This document shows positions 37,157 to 46,214 of a DNA stretch of 64,000 bases, in pieces. The notes beneath the pieces are model-generated. The model was not told the DNA's origin, did no database searches, and saw only the letters and a list, made by a program, of their open reading frames with translations. This stretch comes from Anaerosolibacter carboniphilus (lineage in GTDB: Bacteria > Bacillota > Clostridia > Peptostreptococcales > Thermotaleaceae), in the NCBI RefSeq assembly GCF_014205875.1, contig NZ_JACHEN010000002.1, positions 2,485 to 66,484 on the forward strand, read 5' to 3'. Each line of letters begins with the position of its first letter. Positions within the stretch are counted from its first letter, which is position 1. The position numbers and the translations under genes are program-made.

Positions 37157-37203
37157 GGTTTCGCCACCTTTTTCAAGCTTTCATGGATTCTAAGTATTTA
37201 AAA

Positions 37204-38292
37204 TTATTTCTTCACAGCAAATTTGAATTTTTGCCATGGTTCTATCCTATCAATAAGATAGATTTCCTCCTCGGAAACTCTGCCTACTACATTGGTTTTT
37301 CCACTGTTCTCCATATCTTTTAATGCGATCTGTAATTCTCCAGCATATCGATCATATAGAGAGCTTTCAATTAAGATATCTCCTCTGCGAATGGGTTTTA
37401 CGTGGGCTGCCTCAAAGTGATGGTTTTTATATTTTATCCTGCTTTGGGTGGAACGCACCATGTAGGCTGACACATCTCCCCGATTAAAATGAACCTCATC
37501 TAAAATGATCTTTCTTTCTATATCTGAAATACCAGATGTCATCTCTATGCTTAATGTGAGAAGCTCTTTATTCAATTCACTCAAAGCCCTTAATTCAGCT
37601 TCCGAGGCAAAGGCATTGGCAATGATCACATCGTCAATCAGATCGGTATGAAACAAGTCTTTTGCTTGTACTTCAATGGGCAAGTTCCTATGTTCTTCCA
37701 AGGTGCATAGTCCTTCGTTCAGGGGCCAAGGCCCAAAGTTTGCTTCCCTTGAAGATACGAAGGCAGCTGTTCGTATGCCATAATCCTTAAATTGTTTAGA
37801 GCATTTGATGAAGTGCTCCCTTGAAAGTCCTGTATAGCGATGGGGATAAAAGTTATGACATCCAATGATTTTCTCTTTATTGGGATGATAGGTTAAGATA
37901 TTGTCCAAATACTTTGTTCCAATGCTCATGTTCAACTCTATCTTCAAACCATAGGGATTAAAGGTCATGATACTTTCTTCCATCCCACTAAATCCGAGAT
38001 CGAGCCTTATCCCTGAAAGATATAGATCCTCGAAGAATTTCAGATCCCCATAGGATATGCCAAAGTCTTCAAAAACAGCAGGACTCACATCAGCAATAAT
38101 CTCCATCCCCAAAGATCGGCCATGGTTCATAATTTCTTGAAACTCCCTCACAACCTTCTCTTTATCCCCCTTCACAGAGATCAGGCAGGTAAAAACTCTG
38201 GTGAATCCATATTGCGCCGCTAAGGATAGGTATGCTTTGTTCTCTTCCACTGTGGCGTGCTCAGGATATATAGAAATACCCAATTGTCTCAT
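37204..38292 (-). CDS. mupG: MupG-type 6-phospho-N-acetylmuramidase (DUF871)
   Basis: 362 aa from the third codon of the open frame: the ATG at 38292 lies 7 nt after GGAGG while the first ATG abuts it. N-terminal TIM barrel (LGISIYPEHATVEENKAYL, about 1-235) and C-terminal beta domain (about 240-362) match the DUF871/MupG family. Characterised MupG hydrolyses MurNAc-6-phosphate-GlcNAc from wall turnover, after PTS uptake of the disaccharide. Its place between PTS genes and nagAB fits. No MurNAc-6-phosphate etherase (murQ) is in the window, so specificity is less certain than the family. Confidence 0.85.
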   Translation of the reverse strand: MRQLGISIYPEHATVEENKAYLSLAAQYGFTRVFTCLISVKGDKEKVVREFQEIMNHGRSLGMEIIADVSPAVFEDFGISYGDLKFFEDLYLSGIRLDLGFSGMEESIMTFNPYGLKIELNMSIGTKYLDNILTYHPNKEKIIGCHNFYPHRYTGLSREHFIKCSKQFKDYGIRTAAFVSSREANFGPWPLNEGLCTLEEHRNLPIEVQAKDLFHTDLIDDVIIANAFASEAELRALSELNKELLTLSIEMTSGISDIERKIILDEVHFNRGDVSAYMVRSTQSRIKYKNHHFEAAHVKPIRRGDILIESSLYDRYAGELQIALKDMENSGKTNVVGRVSEEEIYLIDRIEPWQKFKFAVKK

Positions 38293-38335
38293 GATCATCC
38301 CTCCAAAATATTTTTTCGGTATACACCATTCCTAT

Positions 38336-38644
38336 CTATTTATCCATATGCTTATAAAGGTCTACAAATTCCGTTGCCAAATCACGAAGGACGATGGCAT
38401 TCATTAAATGATCCTGCGCATGAACCAGTAGTAAGGATACTTCAATTTTTTCTCCTTGTGCTTCTGACTGTATTAACTTTGTCTGTTCCCCGTGGGCTAA
38501 ACTTAGTTTACGATTGGCGTCCTCTAGACACGCTGCAGCTTTCTTAAAATCTCCTTGTTTTGCGTGGGTAATTGCTTCCATACTGGAGCTTCTGGCTTCT
38601 CCACTGTGTGAAATGATTGTACAGATTATTACTTCAAACTCCAT
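38336..38644 (-). CDS. PTS lactose/cellobiose-type IIA
   Basis: 102 aa from the ATG at 38644, 9 nt after AAGGAG; the earlier ATG sits on the stop of the GH4 gene. Helical IIA-Lac fold with the phospho-His in LLVHAQDHLMNA (about 75-80). It passes phosphate from HPr to the IIB encoded upstream. It is separated from IIB and IIC by the GH4 gene, a common order in cellobiose operons. Confidence 0.93.
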   Translation of the reverse strand: MEFEVIICTIISHSGEARSSSMEAITHAKQGDFKKAAACLEDANRKLSLAHGEQTKLIQSEAQGEKIEVSLLLVHAQDHLMNAIVLRDLATEFVDLYKHMDK

Positions 38645-38664
38645 ACCGAATCGCTCCTTATCCA

Positions 38665-39972
38665 TTATAGTTTCGAAAACTGGGGTAGGTATCCTTTATT
38701 CTCATACAGGATGTCATGTAATATCCCCTTCGCTGCTTTGATAGAAGGTACTAAGGGATGACTGATAAGCGCCATTAGGGCATCCTCATAATCTCCAGAA
38801 ATTCCTGCTTGTACCGTTAATAATTCATATGCCTTTACTGCATGGACCAACCCATGAATCTTAATTGGAAGCTTTCCAACAGCAATGGGCTTTAACCCTT
38901 CTCGATTTACTACTGCATTCACTTCTACGACAACATCGTCAGCCAGCCCTGAAATGGCCCCATTATTTCGAATATTTACCGTATGTATTTCCCCTTTGTC
39001 ATTATAGATTGCACTGATTAAAGAAACCGCTGCATCGGAATAATAGGCTCCGCCTCGCTTTTCTAGTTCTGGAGGTTTTTCTTGAAGATTAGGATCTTCA
39101 TAGCGTTTGAACAGTTCTTTTTCAATCTCCATCACCTGCTCTGCCCTGGTACCTTCTCCTGCATTCTTTTCTTCCTCTAGCATTTCGTCTGTCATATAGA
39201 AATATCTATGATATGGACAAGGCAGCATCCCCAATGACCGAATTAAATCTTTATCCCACTGAAGGTCTTTGATATTCTTCATGGTCAAGGAAGCGCCTTC
39301 GCCCAGTTTCGTCAAAACCTCACTGGTTACTCTTTCCCCATCCAGATAGATTTCTCGGCCGTACACCATATGATTTAATCCTGCAAAGTCTATCCTAATC
39401 CTTTTGCTGTCTACATCCAATATTTTCGCTACATTATTGATCATTCCTATAGGTACATTACATAACCCTACAACCTTTACTTGAGTATGTCGAAGCACCA
39501 TTTCTGTAATAATGCTGGCAGGATTTGTGAAATTTATAAGCCACGCTTTAGGTGCCAATTCCTCTATATCTCTGCATATATCTAAAATAACTGGTATCGT
39601 TCGCAGTGCCTTGGCAAAGCCTCCTGCCCCTGTGGTTTCTTGCCCAATGGCATTATATTTCAAAGGGATTCTTTCGTCAGACGCCCTAGCCTTTAATCCA
39701 CCTACTCTAATCTGAGTAATGATAAAGTCTGAATCCTTTATGGCTTCTCTGCGATCTAAAGTCTGATATACTTTGGTGTTCAGCCCGACTTTTGCAATCA
39801 TCCGCTTGGTTAATTCTGTCGTAATATTCAGCTTTTCTTTACCTCTTTCAATGTCCACCAAATAGAGTTCTTCTACAGGTAATTCTGCAGTTCTTTTGAT
39901 AAATCCTTCTATGAGTTCTGGTGTATAGCTACTGCCTCCACCAATAACTGTAATTTTTAGTCCTTTGCCCAT
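38665..39972 (-). CDS. GH4 6-phospho-beta-glucosidase
   Basis: 435 aa. N-terminal NAD-binding GGGSSYTPELIEG. GH4 enzymes need NAD and a divalent metal; the metal-site Cys and His appear in GLCNVPIG and GLNHMVYG, and NFTNPASIIT is the family block. It cleaves phosphorylated beta-disaccharides such as cellobiose- or chitobiose-phosphate by an oxidation-elimination mechanism. The flanking nagA/nagB/mupG genes favour an amino-sugar disaccharide (ChbF-like role). AGAGGTG precedes the ATG. Confidence 0.93.
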   Translation of the reverse strand: MGKGLKITVIGGGSSYTPELIEGFIKRTAELPVEELYLVDIERGKEKLNITTELTKRMIAKVGLNTKVYQTLDRREAIKDSDFIITQIRVGGLKARASDERIPLKYNAIGQETTGAGGFAKALRTIPVILDICRDIEELAPKAWLINFTNPASIITEMVLRHTQVKVVGLCNVPIGMINNVAKILDVDSKRIRIDFAGLNHMVYGREIYLDGERVTSEVLTKLGEGASLTMKNIKDLQWDKDLIRSLGMLPCPYHRYFYMTDEMLEEEKNAGEGTRAEQVMEIEKELFKRYEDPNLQEKPPELEKRGGAYYSDAAVSLISAIYNDKGEIHTVNIRNNGAISGLADDVVVEVNAVVNREGLKPIAVGKLPIKIHGLVHAVKAYELLTVQAGISGDYEDALMALISHPLVPSIKAAKGILHDILYENKGYLPQFSKL

Positions 39973-40076
39973 ATATACACCTCTTTTATAGAAAATCTCT
40001 CGTTTTAAAAACGATGAAAAATATCATAAGGTAAAGGGTATAATATACCCTTTACCCTTACCTAATCCTTGTGTCT

Positions 40077-41348
40077 TTACACGTTTCCTTGTTTTTCCTT
40101 GTCTTTTACTTGTCGATCAGCTAACACAACAAAAGGCAGATAAATGAGTACGGCCGCTGCAAAGTTCACCAAAGCCAATATTCCACCCGCTATACTTCCT
40201 CCTGTTGCTAGGAACCCACCTATTCCCACAGGCGTAATCCATGGCATCGCTACATAGGTAGGTGGTACCAGTCCAATGGCAGTTGCTGTATATGCAATAA
40301 GCGTTAATATTCCTGGTGTAAGGATGAATGGAATAAATAGTATTGGATTTAGAACAATTGGTAAACCAAACATAACAGGCTCATTGATTTGGAATATACC
40401 TGCAGGCGTAGACAGCTTGGCAACTTCTCTATACTCTCTTCTTTTCTTTGCAGCAATGTATATGGCTAAAATCAATGCTAAGGTTGCTCCCGATCCCCCT
40501 AAGTGAATATACGCATCAAAGAACACTCTTGTAACCACATTGGGTGCTGCCAAACCTTGCTGGATGGCACTGGCATTGGCCTCAAGGGCAGGCAGATAAA
40601 GGGCATTCATAATTGGATCCATGATGTTTGCCCCATGGAGTCCAAAGAACCAGAAAAGGTTGATCAACATTGCTGCGATCATGGCAGATGCTAAACCTTG
40701 GCTAAATCCTTGGAGAGGCTTTTGGATAAGATTAAAGATAAGATCATACAAACTATTGCCTCCCAATTTGGTAATCAAGTATCCCAGAATACCAAATACA
40801 TATAAGACGATGACCCCAGGTATGACAGCTGCAAAAGCTCTACCTACTGCTGGTGGAACATTTTCAGGCATTTTAATCACAATATTCTTTTTCATCAATT
40901 TCACAAATATTTCTGTAGCAATAAGAGCGACAAGAATACCTGTAAATAGACCGGTTGCATTCAAGTAACCCCAATGGATATATCCCCAACCAGCTTCTCC
41001 ATGGGCTTGGGGTGTGACGGAAATAAATGCACCGACGGCAATCAAACCGGCTGCCAAACCGTCAGACTGATATCCTTTCGCTAAATTATAGCCAATAGAA
41101 AATACAACCAACAATGTCATGATGGCGAAGGTTCCCCACCATATATTTCCATTAATTCCTGACAACTCGCCTAAGCCTGGTATCCATTGCAATAATGTAT
41201 TGTTTAATAACACTGCGAAGGATCCTGCCAAAACAAGAGGCATAATGCTTACAAATCCATCCCTAATTGCAACGAGGTGCCTTTGGGCCCCAATTCTTGA
41301 TGCGATTGGCACGAAGTGTTTTTCCATAAATCTTATAAAACCGTCCAT
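40077..41348 (-). CDS. PTS cellobiose/chitobiose-type IIC
   Basis: 423 aa, about ten membrane segments. CelB/ChbC blocks: FGLHGANIMDPIMN, a region HLGGSGATLAL and the substrate-site PAGIFQINEPVMFGLPIVLNP. It is the membrane channel for disaccharide uptake, phosphorylated by the IIB just upstream. AAGGGGG precedes the ATG. Confidence 0.94.
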   Translation of the reverse strand: MDGFIRFMEKHFVPIASRIGAQRHLVAIRDGFVSIMPLVLAGSFAVLLNNTLLQWIPGLGELSGINGNIWWGTFAIMTLLVVFSIGYNLAKGYQSDGLAAGLIAVGAFISVTPQAHGEAGWGYIHWGYLNATGLFTGILVALIATEIFVKLMKKNIVIKMPENVPPAVGRAFAAVIPGVIVLYVFGILGYLITKLGGNSLYDLIFNLIQKPLQGFSQGLASAMIAAMLINLFWFFGLHGANIMDPIMNALYLPALEANASAIQQGLAAPNVVTRVFFDAYIHLGGSGATLALILAIYIAAKKRREYREVAKLSTPAGIFQINEPVMFGLPIVLNPILFIPFILTPGILTLIAYTATAIGLVPPTYVAMPWITPVGIGGFLATGGSIAGGILALVNFAAAVLIYLPFVVLADRQVKDKEKQGNV

Positions 41349-41402
41349 ATATATCCCCCTTTTTTCAAATTTTCCCTGCCTTTATGCGAGTCTTGCAAAA
41401 TA

Positions 41403-41714
41403 CTATTCCCCCTGTGGCATCATAGCCATGGCCTGTTTTACCACTGCTTCTCCATTCATCATGCCATAATGAATGCTTTCGATGACTGCCACTGGTACAC
41501 CCATTGGTTCCATGATCGGCTGTAATTTACTCAATAGATATCTCACCTGGGGACCCAATAGTACCACGTCAATGTCCTCATGATTTATCACATCTGCCTC
41601 TGATACAGCAAATACTTCCACTTCTATTCCCTGTTTCTGTGCATACTCTGCCATCTTTTTCACCAATAAGCTTGTGGACATCCCCGCAGAACAAACAAGC
41701 ATAATCTTTTTCAT
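41403..41714 (-). CDS. PTS cellobiose/chitobiose-type IIB
   Basis: 103 aa. Phospho-cysteine Cys8 in the P-loop MLVCSAGMSTSLLVKKM. It transfers phosphate from IIA to the sugar bound in IIC. GGAAAGGAG precedes the ATG. Confidence 0.95.
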   Translation of the reverse strand: MKKIMLVCSAGMSTSLLVKKMAEYAQKQGIEVEVFAVSEADVINHEDIDVVLLGPQVRYLLSKLQPIMEPMGVPVAVIESIHYGMMNGEAVVKQAMAMMPQGE

Positions 41715-41791
41715 AATTCATCTCCTTTCCATCATTTTTCTTAAATGATCACGTTTTCCCCCTGTGCATCATCGATTCTTGCTGCCGTTCC

Positions 41792-42058
41792 CTATTCATG
41801 AATCAGCTGTGTTTCAAATAGGTCTCTGATTGCTCCAATAGCCTCTACTTCATCATGACCTTCCGCAACAATTTCCAGAGTATCCCCTTCGCTGGCTGCA
41901 ATACTCAGAACTCCCATTATACTCTTTCCATTTGCGTACGTATCTTCTTTTCGTATGATCACCTTTGAAGCAAAGTTTTTTACGGTACCTACGAACATGG
42001 CCGCCGGTCTGGCATGTAAACCGGATTTGCTGTTCACCACAATCGTCAATTTCTCCAT
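41792..42058 (-). CDS. HPr phosphocarrier (cluster 1)
   Basis: 88 aa from MEKLTIVVNS; the upstream extension overlaps the sigma-54 promoter and is rejected. His15 in GLHARPAA is the enzyme I site and Ser46 in GKSIMG the HPr-kinase site, so it can also act in catabolite control. It is the first gene after the -24/-12 promoter. A second HPr lies at 45383. Its ribosome binding site is weak. Confidence 0.93.
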   Translation of the reverse strand: MEKLTIVVNSKSGLHARPAAMFVGTVKNFASKVIIRKEDTYANGKSIMGVLSIAASEGDTLEIVAEGHDEVEAIGAIRDLFETQLIHE

Positions 42059-42104
42059 TATCTCTTTTATCCACTCCCTCCCTTTGTGATCTGCCTCATA
42101 TTGT

Positions 42105-42121
42105 AGCAAGATAAATGCCAA
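42105..42121 (-). promoter_or_regulatory. Sigma-54 (-24/-12) promoter of the PTS operon
   Basis: TTGGCATTTATCTTGCT on the minus strand: GG and GC are separated by exactly 10 bp, as the family requires (consensus TGGCAC-N5-TTGCW). It lies about 47 bp before the HPr start, downstream of a sigma-54 activator gene. Confidence 0.88.
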
Positions 42122-42209
42122 TTATATTCTCTTTCATTGTCATAAAGAATTTTTTTCTCCACTGGTTTTTCAGCCACTTTCATCGGGGCTTTCTGGGTTG
42201 AAAAGCGTA

Positions 42210-42275
42210 GAAAAGTGTGCAATATGGATTACACACTTTTCTGCACATTTTACACACTATGCACACTTTGCACTA
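42210..42275 (-). promoter_or_regulatory. Upstream activator site for the LevR-type regulator
   Basis: GAAAAGTGTG (42210-42219) and CACACTTTTC (42232-42241) form a perfect 10-bp dyad with a 12-bp gap. Related CACACT elements follow at 42252-42268. It is about 90-150 bp upstream of the -24/-12 promoter, where enhancer-binding proteins bind. Confidence 0.75.
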
Positions 42276-44978
42276 TTCCCTTAAATCATCCTGATTGGAC
42301 AAAAACATCTTGCAGATATATGCCAAATCATGCTTTGTAATTTCTATTTTATATTTTTCCTCTAAGGGTTGTATCCTTGCCTTCACAAACTTTAACTCTC
42401 GACTGTATTGATCGCTATAAGCTTCTAAATCTCGAAAAACAACCTCTTTGCCGCCAGCTTTTAGCCTATCAATTAAAAATCCTATATGAAGAGCAATCCC
42501 AATCTTTACTTCATTTCTTATTCTCACTTTTAAGTGTTTTTCTATATCATCGATCACCCATCGAATTTCCTTGGCCACTGTTTCTCCATCAGCAGTGGTC
42601 ATGTGATTTTTCAAGGATTTACTCACTCCGATAAACAATTGCTCTTCCTGAATGATTTGCTCCATGACCTGAATCCCATGGCCTTGTAGGATTTCCATAG
42701 CAGGAATAAAAGGTATCTCTTTCAAATGAATATCGATGGTACTCACTACAGCTAGAATTCTATACATTTCCTTATATTGATCTAGCAGTGCCATGAACTC
42801 TCTACGATTGATGATATTCAGGGGTATAATCTCCGTATCTTCATTTAGCGTTACCTTTTCCTCTAAAATTCTTTTCAATCGTTCCGACGCACCTTCTCCT
42901 GTAAAACAGGCAGTGATGATTAGATTTTTCTTCTCCAGGTCATTTCGAAGTTCATTGACCCTTGCCATGGCGGAAACCTCACTTCTAACTTCATAGATAT
43001 CCTGAATTTCCCTTCCCAGCACAGCCTTTCTGCATGCATCGATAACCAAAGATGTAGTCACCATATCCACAGTCTTCACAATAACCCCAGTCTCTTCATA
43101 AATCATATCTCCGAAATTTGTTAGGGAACCCATATCCACCATCATCAGTACACCTTTCCCTCGGTCCAATTCGATCACCTTTTCTTTTGCAATCTCATAC
43201 ATGGCCTGAGGATTCATACTCAATGGCATATCTAGCGCCACTGCGTGTTCTTCACCAATGAGGGCATTGCAGACATCGACCATACTGCTGGCGGTTGAAT
43301 TTCCATGCATAATTACCAATATCCCTACTTTTTCCTCTTTCTCGCCCACTACATCCAAAGGATTCGTTGCTAAAAACATGGTCAAATATCCAATTTCATC
43401 CAGTGGCGTTTGAACACCCAGCCTTTGATCCATATATCTTGCAATTTCCATGGCTACCAGGAACTCATCAGGATATTCTACACGGATAAAATTCAATTTG
43501 GGATGATAGATTTTCGTACCTTTGTTTACCCGCTCCATAAATCCATGGATATGAAGGGCCAATCCGAAATATATTTTCTCGTCATACTCCCTATAGAGCT
43601 TATTTTTGGCTAGTTCTAGCATCATTTCTACCATTTCCAGCACTTCCACATCTACAATTTTTGCCACTTCGTTTTTTCTCATATTCTGCGAAAAATTCCC
43701 AATGTATTTATGAAAATGGCTTTCAATATCCAGGTTGATAATCTGGTTAATTTCTTCTTCTTGAATGCCTGCGCTTTTTAAAGATTCGATTTTCGTTTCG
43801 ATGATATCATAAAAATCTTCCCGATCTCGGTAAATATCTAGGCTATTCTGATTTGAGTTCTCTTTAAAATAAAATCTAAGGATATCGCCTTTTCTCTTCA
43901 AAAGTAGATCCATCTCATCTCGATATCTATGGATCTGCAGCATTCCTTTTTTCACATGCTGAGGAAGATCCGATTGACTAATCAAAATATAATCTTCTTT
44001 CTTTGATTTATAATTGGCAAAGGCCTTCGCACAAGCCAATTGAATATCACTGCGAAGCTGTCCAATATTATTGGGACAGTCATATAATAAAAAGGACACG
44101 AAGGAATTCTTATTGATATAGATACTTTTACCGATTCTTTTGGATTCCTGTTTGATAAAGGTTTCTATGAGATAATGACGTTCGGTTAAATCTCGCTCTT
44201 TTAGGGATGGCAACGTAATCATCATGGGTATTCTTCTTGTAAAGGTATTCAGCAGATAGGATTGAGGGTCTTCCGTGGTGGCCGCGATAATTTGGACATC
44301 TGCATACACCGATTTTTCTGTTTCTCCCAGGGGTTTAAAGCATCCCTTATCAATATATGTAAACAACATTTCTTGCCCTTGTGGAGACAGACGATGAACC
44401 TCATCTAAAAACAAAATTCCCTCATGGGCTTTTTTCAAAAGACCTTCACGGTCCCGATCAGCACCCGTATAGCTACCTTTTTTCACCCCAAATATTTGGG
44501 ATATAAGAAGCTGAGGATTTTCAGCATAATCTGCACAGTTAAAACGAATAAAGGCAGCTTCTTCTTTGATTACTCCTGACTCCTTGGCAAATTGGTACAT
44601 CAATTCTGCAAACATTGACTTCCCCACGCCCGTTTCTCCCAAGATCAAGGTATGTAGTCCCCTGGGAGGGTATAAAATTGCTGCTTTCGCTTGTTGAATA
44701 GGCACTTGCAAGCTGGATTGGCTGCCAATAATCTTATCCAAACTATTATTGCTATCAGAATTTTTTGTAGGAATTTCTAATCCTCGCATCACCCGAAACA
44801 GTACAGGTCTCCCTTCGAACTTTTCTACTTTCTTTTCCTCATACAATCGATTCAAATATCTACTTACACTGGTGCGATCTATATGCAGGACCTCACTGAT
44901 TTCAAAGGCGGAAATTCCTCTTTTCATTCTTCCTTCTAACTCTTCCAACATTTGATATACATTGTCTATCTTTTTCAT
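42273..44978 (-). CDS. LevR/ManR-type sigma-54 activator with PTS regulation domains
   Basis: 901 aa from the ATG of MKKIDNVYQM at 44978 (GGGGAG upstream); the longer frame start lacks a site. Domains in order: HTH (about 15-55), AAA+ (about 75-330) with Walker A GETGVGKS, the sigma-54 contact loop GSYTGA and LFLDEVHRL, PRD1 (about 420-525), an EIIA-Man-like domain with the His in IMHGNSTASSM (about 535-660), an EIIB-Gat-like region (ITACFTGEGAS, about 695-780) and PRD2 (about 790-895). Phosphorylation by HPr and the PTS enzymes should set its activity. It activates the adjacent promoter at 42105-42121. Confidence 0.94.
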   Translation of the reverse strand: MKKIDNVYQMLEELEGRMKRGISAFEISEVLHIDRTSVSRYLNRLYEEKKVEKFEGRPVLFRVMRGLEIPTKNSDSNNSLDKIIGSQSSLQVPIQQAKAAILYPPRGLHTLILGETGVGKSMFAELMYQFAKESGVIKEEAAFIRFNCADYAENPQLLISQIFGVKKGSYTGADRDREGLLKKAHEGILFLDEVHRLSPQGQEMLFTYIDKGCFKPLGETEKSVYADVQIIAATTEDPQSYLLNTFTRRIPMMITLPSLKERDLTERHYLIETFIKQESKRIGKSIYINKNSFVSFLLYDCPNNIGQLRSDIQLACAKAFANYKSKKEDYILISQSDLPQHVKKGMLQIHRYRDEMDLLLKRKGDILRFYFKENSNQNSLDIYRDREDFYDIIETKIESLKSAGIQEEEINQIINLDIESHFHKYIGNFSQNMRKNEVAKIVDVEVLEMVEMMLELAKNKLYREYDEKIYFGLALHIHGFMERVNKGTKIYHPKLNFIRVEYPDEFLVAMEIARYMDQRLGVQTPLDEIGYLTMFLATNPLDVVGEKEEKVGILVIMHGNSTASSMVDVCNALIGEEHAVALDMPLSMNPQAMYEIAKEKVIELDRGKGVLMMVDMGSLTNFGDMIYEETGVIVKTVDMVTTSLVIDACRKAVLGREIQDIYEVRSEVSAMARVNELRNDLEKKNLIITACFTGEGASERLKRILEEKVTLNEDTEIIPLNIINRREFMALLDQYKEMYRILAVVSTIDIHLKEIPFIPAMEILQGHGIQVMEQIIQEEQLFIGVSKSLKNHMTTADGETVAKEIRWVIDDIEKHLKVRIRNEVKIGIALHIGFLIDRLKAGGKEVVFRDLEAYSDQYSRELKFVKARIQPLEEKYKIEITKHDLAYICKMFLSNQDDLRE

Positions 44979-45140
44979 CCTATCTCCCCTTGAACAAATC
45001 CCTATGATTTCCATCATTATATTTTTACTTTTTAGAATATTCTTTATTATTTTATCACATCTAGTATACTTCGATTTGTTATGAAATTCAATCATTCAAA
45101 GGTTCACCTGCTGGCCTATGATGTATGCATATGTTCCCAT

Positions 45141-45291
45141 CTGTAGAATAATGCGACGCAACGATATCGGTTGGACAGGGTCGTCCAACCCTACAAAACC
45201 ATAAAAAATCATGTTTTATGTAGGAAACGATGCCCCCATCGTTTCGAAAAAGATAGGGATTCAAAACCACGGAACGGCAGAAGGTGCTGAT
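45141..45291 (+). repeat. About 150-bp dispersed repeat, copy A
   Basis: Homologous over its length to the complement of 63688-63834. Shared blocks are CGGTTGGACAGGGTCGTCC (exact), TGTAGAA, TTTATGTAGG and AAACCA..GAAACGG-like 3' ends. Two internal hairpins: GGTTGGAC/GTCCAACC and GAAACGAT/ATCGTTTC. Confidence 0.85.
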
Positions 45292-45323
45292 CTTTACGGC
45301 TCATTATCCCATATCAATATATA

Positions 45324-45366
45324 GAATAAGGTATACCAACATTGATTTACTCGGTATACCTTATCC
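45324..45366 (-). terminator. Terminator of amino-sugar cluster 2
   Basis: GGATAAGGTATACC pairs with GGTATACCTTATTC across a 15-nt loop, followed by TATATATTG; it ends 17 bp after the second HPr gene. Confidence 0.75.
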
Positions 45367-45382
45367 TTTAGAACGATTATCC

Positions 45383-45646
45383 TTATTCTAAAATTTCCTT
45401 ATGAAACAACTCTTCTATGGCCTGAATGGCTTGGGCCGCATCTGTACCTTCGGCTGTGATAACCAGTTCATCTCCCTTTTTCACACCCATGCTCAGGATG
45501 CCCATGATACTTTTGGCATTACATCTTCGCCCGTTTTTCTCCAGTTCAATTTGAGATTGGAACCTTTCAGCCAACCGCATAAGCAAGGCTGCGGGCCTAG
45601 CATGGAGCCCAGTTTCATTTTGTACAATAAGCGTTGTTCTCTCCAT
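45383..45646 (-). CDS. HPr phosphocarrier (cluster 2)
   Basis: 87 aa using the second of two adjacent ATGs, 7-8 nt after AGGAGG. His15 in GLHARPAA and Ser46 in AKSIMG are both present, so it can serve PTS transfer and catabolite control. Last gene of the nagE cluster, after IIA-Glc. It differs widely from the cluster 1 HPr, so recent duplication is unlikely. Confidence 0.94.
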   Translation of the reverse strand: MERTTLIVQNETGLHARPAALLMRLAERFQSQIELEKNGRRCNAKSIMGILSMGVKKGDELVITAEGTDAAQAIQAIEELFHKEILE

Positions 45647-45677
45647 CATTCTTCCTCCTGTTTCAATCTAATCTATT

Positions 45678-46163
45678 TTATAGCTTTACTTCTAGCTTCA
45701 TGATTTCGTTCTCTCCCCGTTTGCAGCTTCCTTTTATTTTTGACATTTCATGAACCTTCTCCATGTTCGTAATGACAATCGGTGTGATCGTAGATTTTCC
45801 TGCTGCTTCGATGTACTCTAAATCTACTTCAACCAAAACATCTCCAATCTTTACTTTGTCCCCAACCTTTGCAATTCTTTGAAAACCTTCCCCTTTTAGT
45901 TCTACAGTATCAATACCAATATGAATAAGCACCTCAGCACCTTCATCGGTTTCAATGCCTACTGCATGATTGGTATCAAATATCTGCACTACTTTGCCAT
46001 TGCATGGTGATACAACTAACCCATTGGACGGTTTGATAGCGATACCATCTCCAAGCATCCTCTGAGAAAAAACTGCATCAGGTACTTCTTGTAAGGAAAT
46101 CACTTCACCATCCATCGGTGCTATTAACGTCACTATTTTATTCTTCTTTAAAAATCCAAACAT
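45678..46163 (-). CDS. PTS glucose-type IIA (Crr-like)
   Basis: 161 aa from the ATG six bases after GGAGG. IIA-Glc beta-sandwich with PMDGEVISLQEVPDAVFSQRMLGDGIAI, first active-site His in TNHAVGIET and phospho-His in LIHIGIDTVELKGEGF. It supplies the IIA function missing from the two-domain NagE encoded upstream. Confidence 0.94.
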   Translation of the reverse strand: MFGFLKKNKIVTLIAPMDGEVISLQEVPDAVFSQRMLGDGIAIKPSNGLVVSPCNGKVVQIFDTNHAVGIETDEGAEVLIHIGIDTVELKGEGFQRIAKVGDKVKIGDVLVEVDLEYIEAAGKSTITPIVITNMEKVHEMSKIKGSCKRGENEIMKLEVKL

Positions 46164-46214
46164 TTTCATCCTCCTTTTATCAACATCTAGCTTTACTTTA
46201 TTTTAAAACCGCTT

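Noticed and set aside
42198..42215. Catabolite-repression (cre) site before the PTS operon
   Set aside because: TGAAAAGCGTAGAAA resembles cre only partly and lacks the conserved 3' half.
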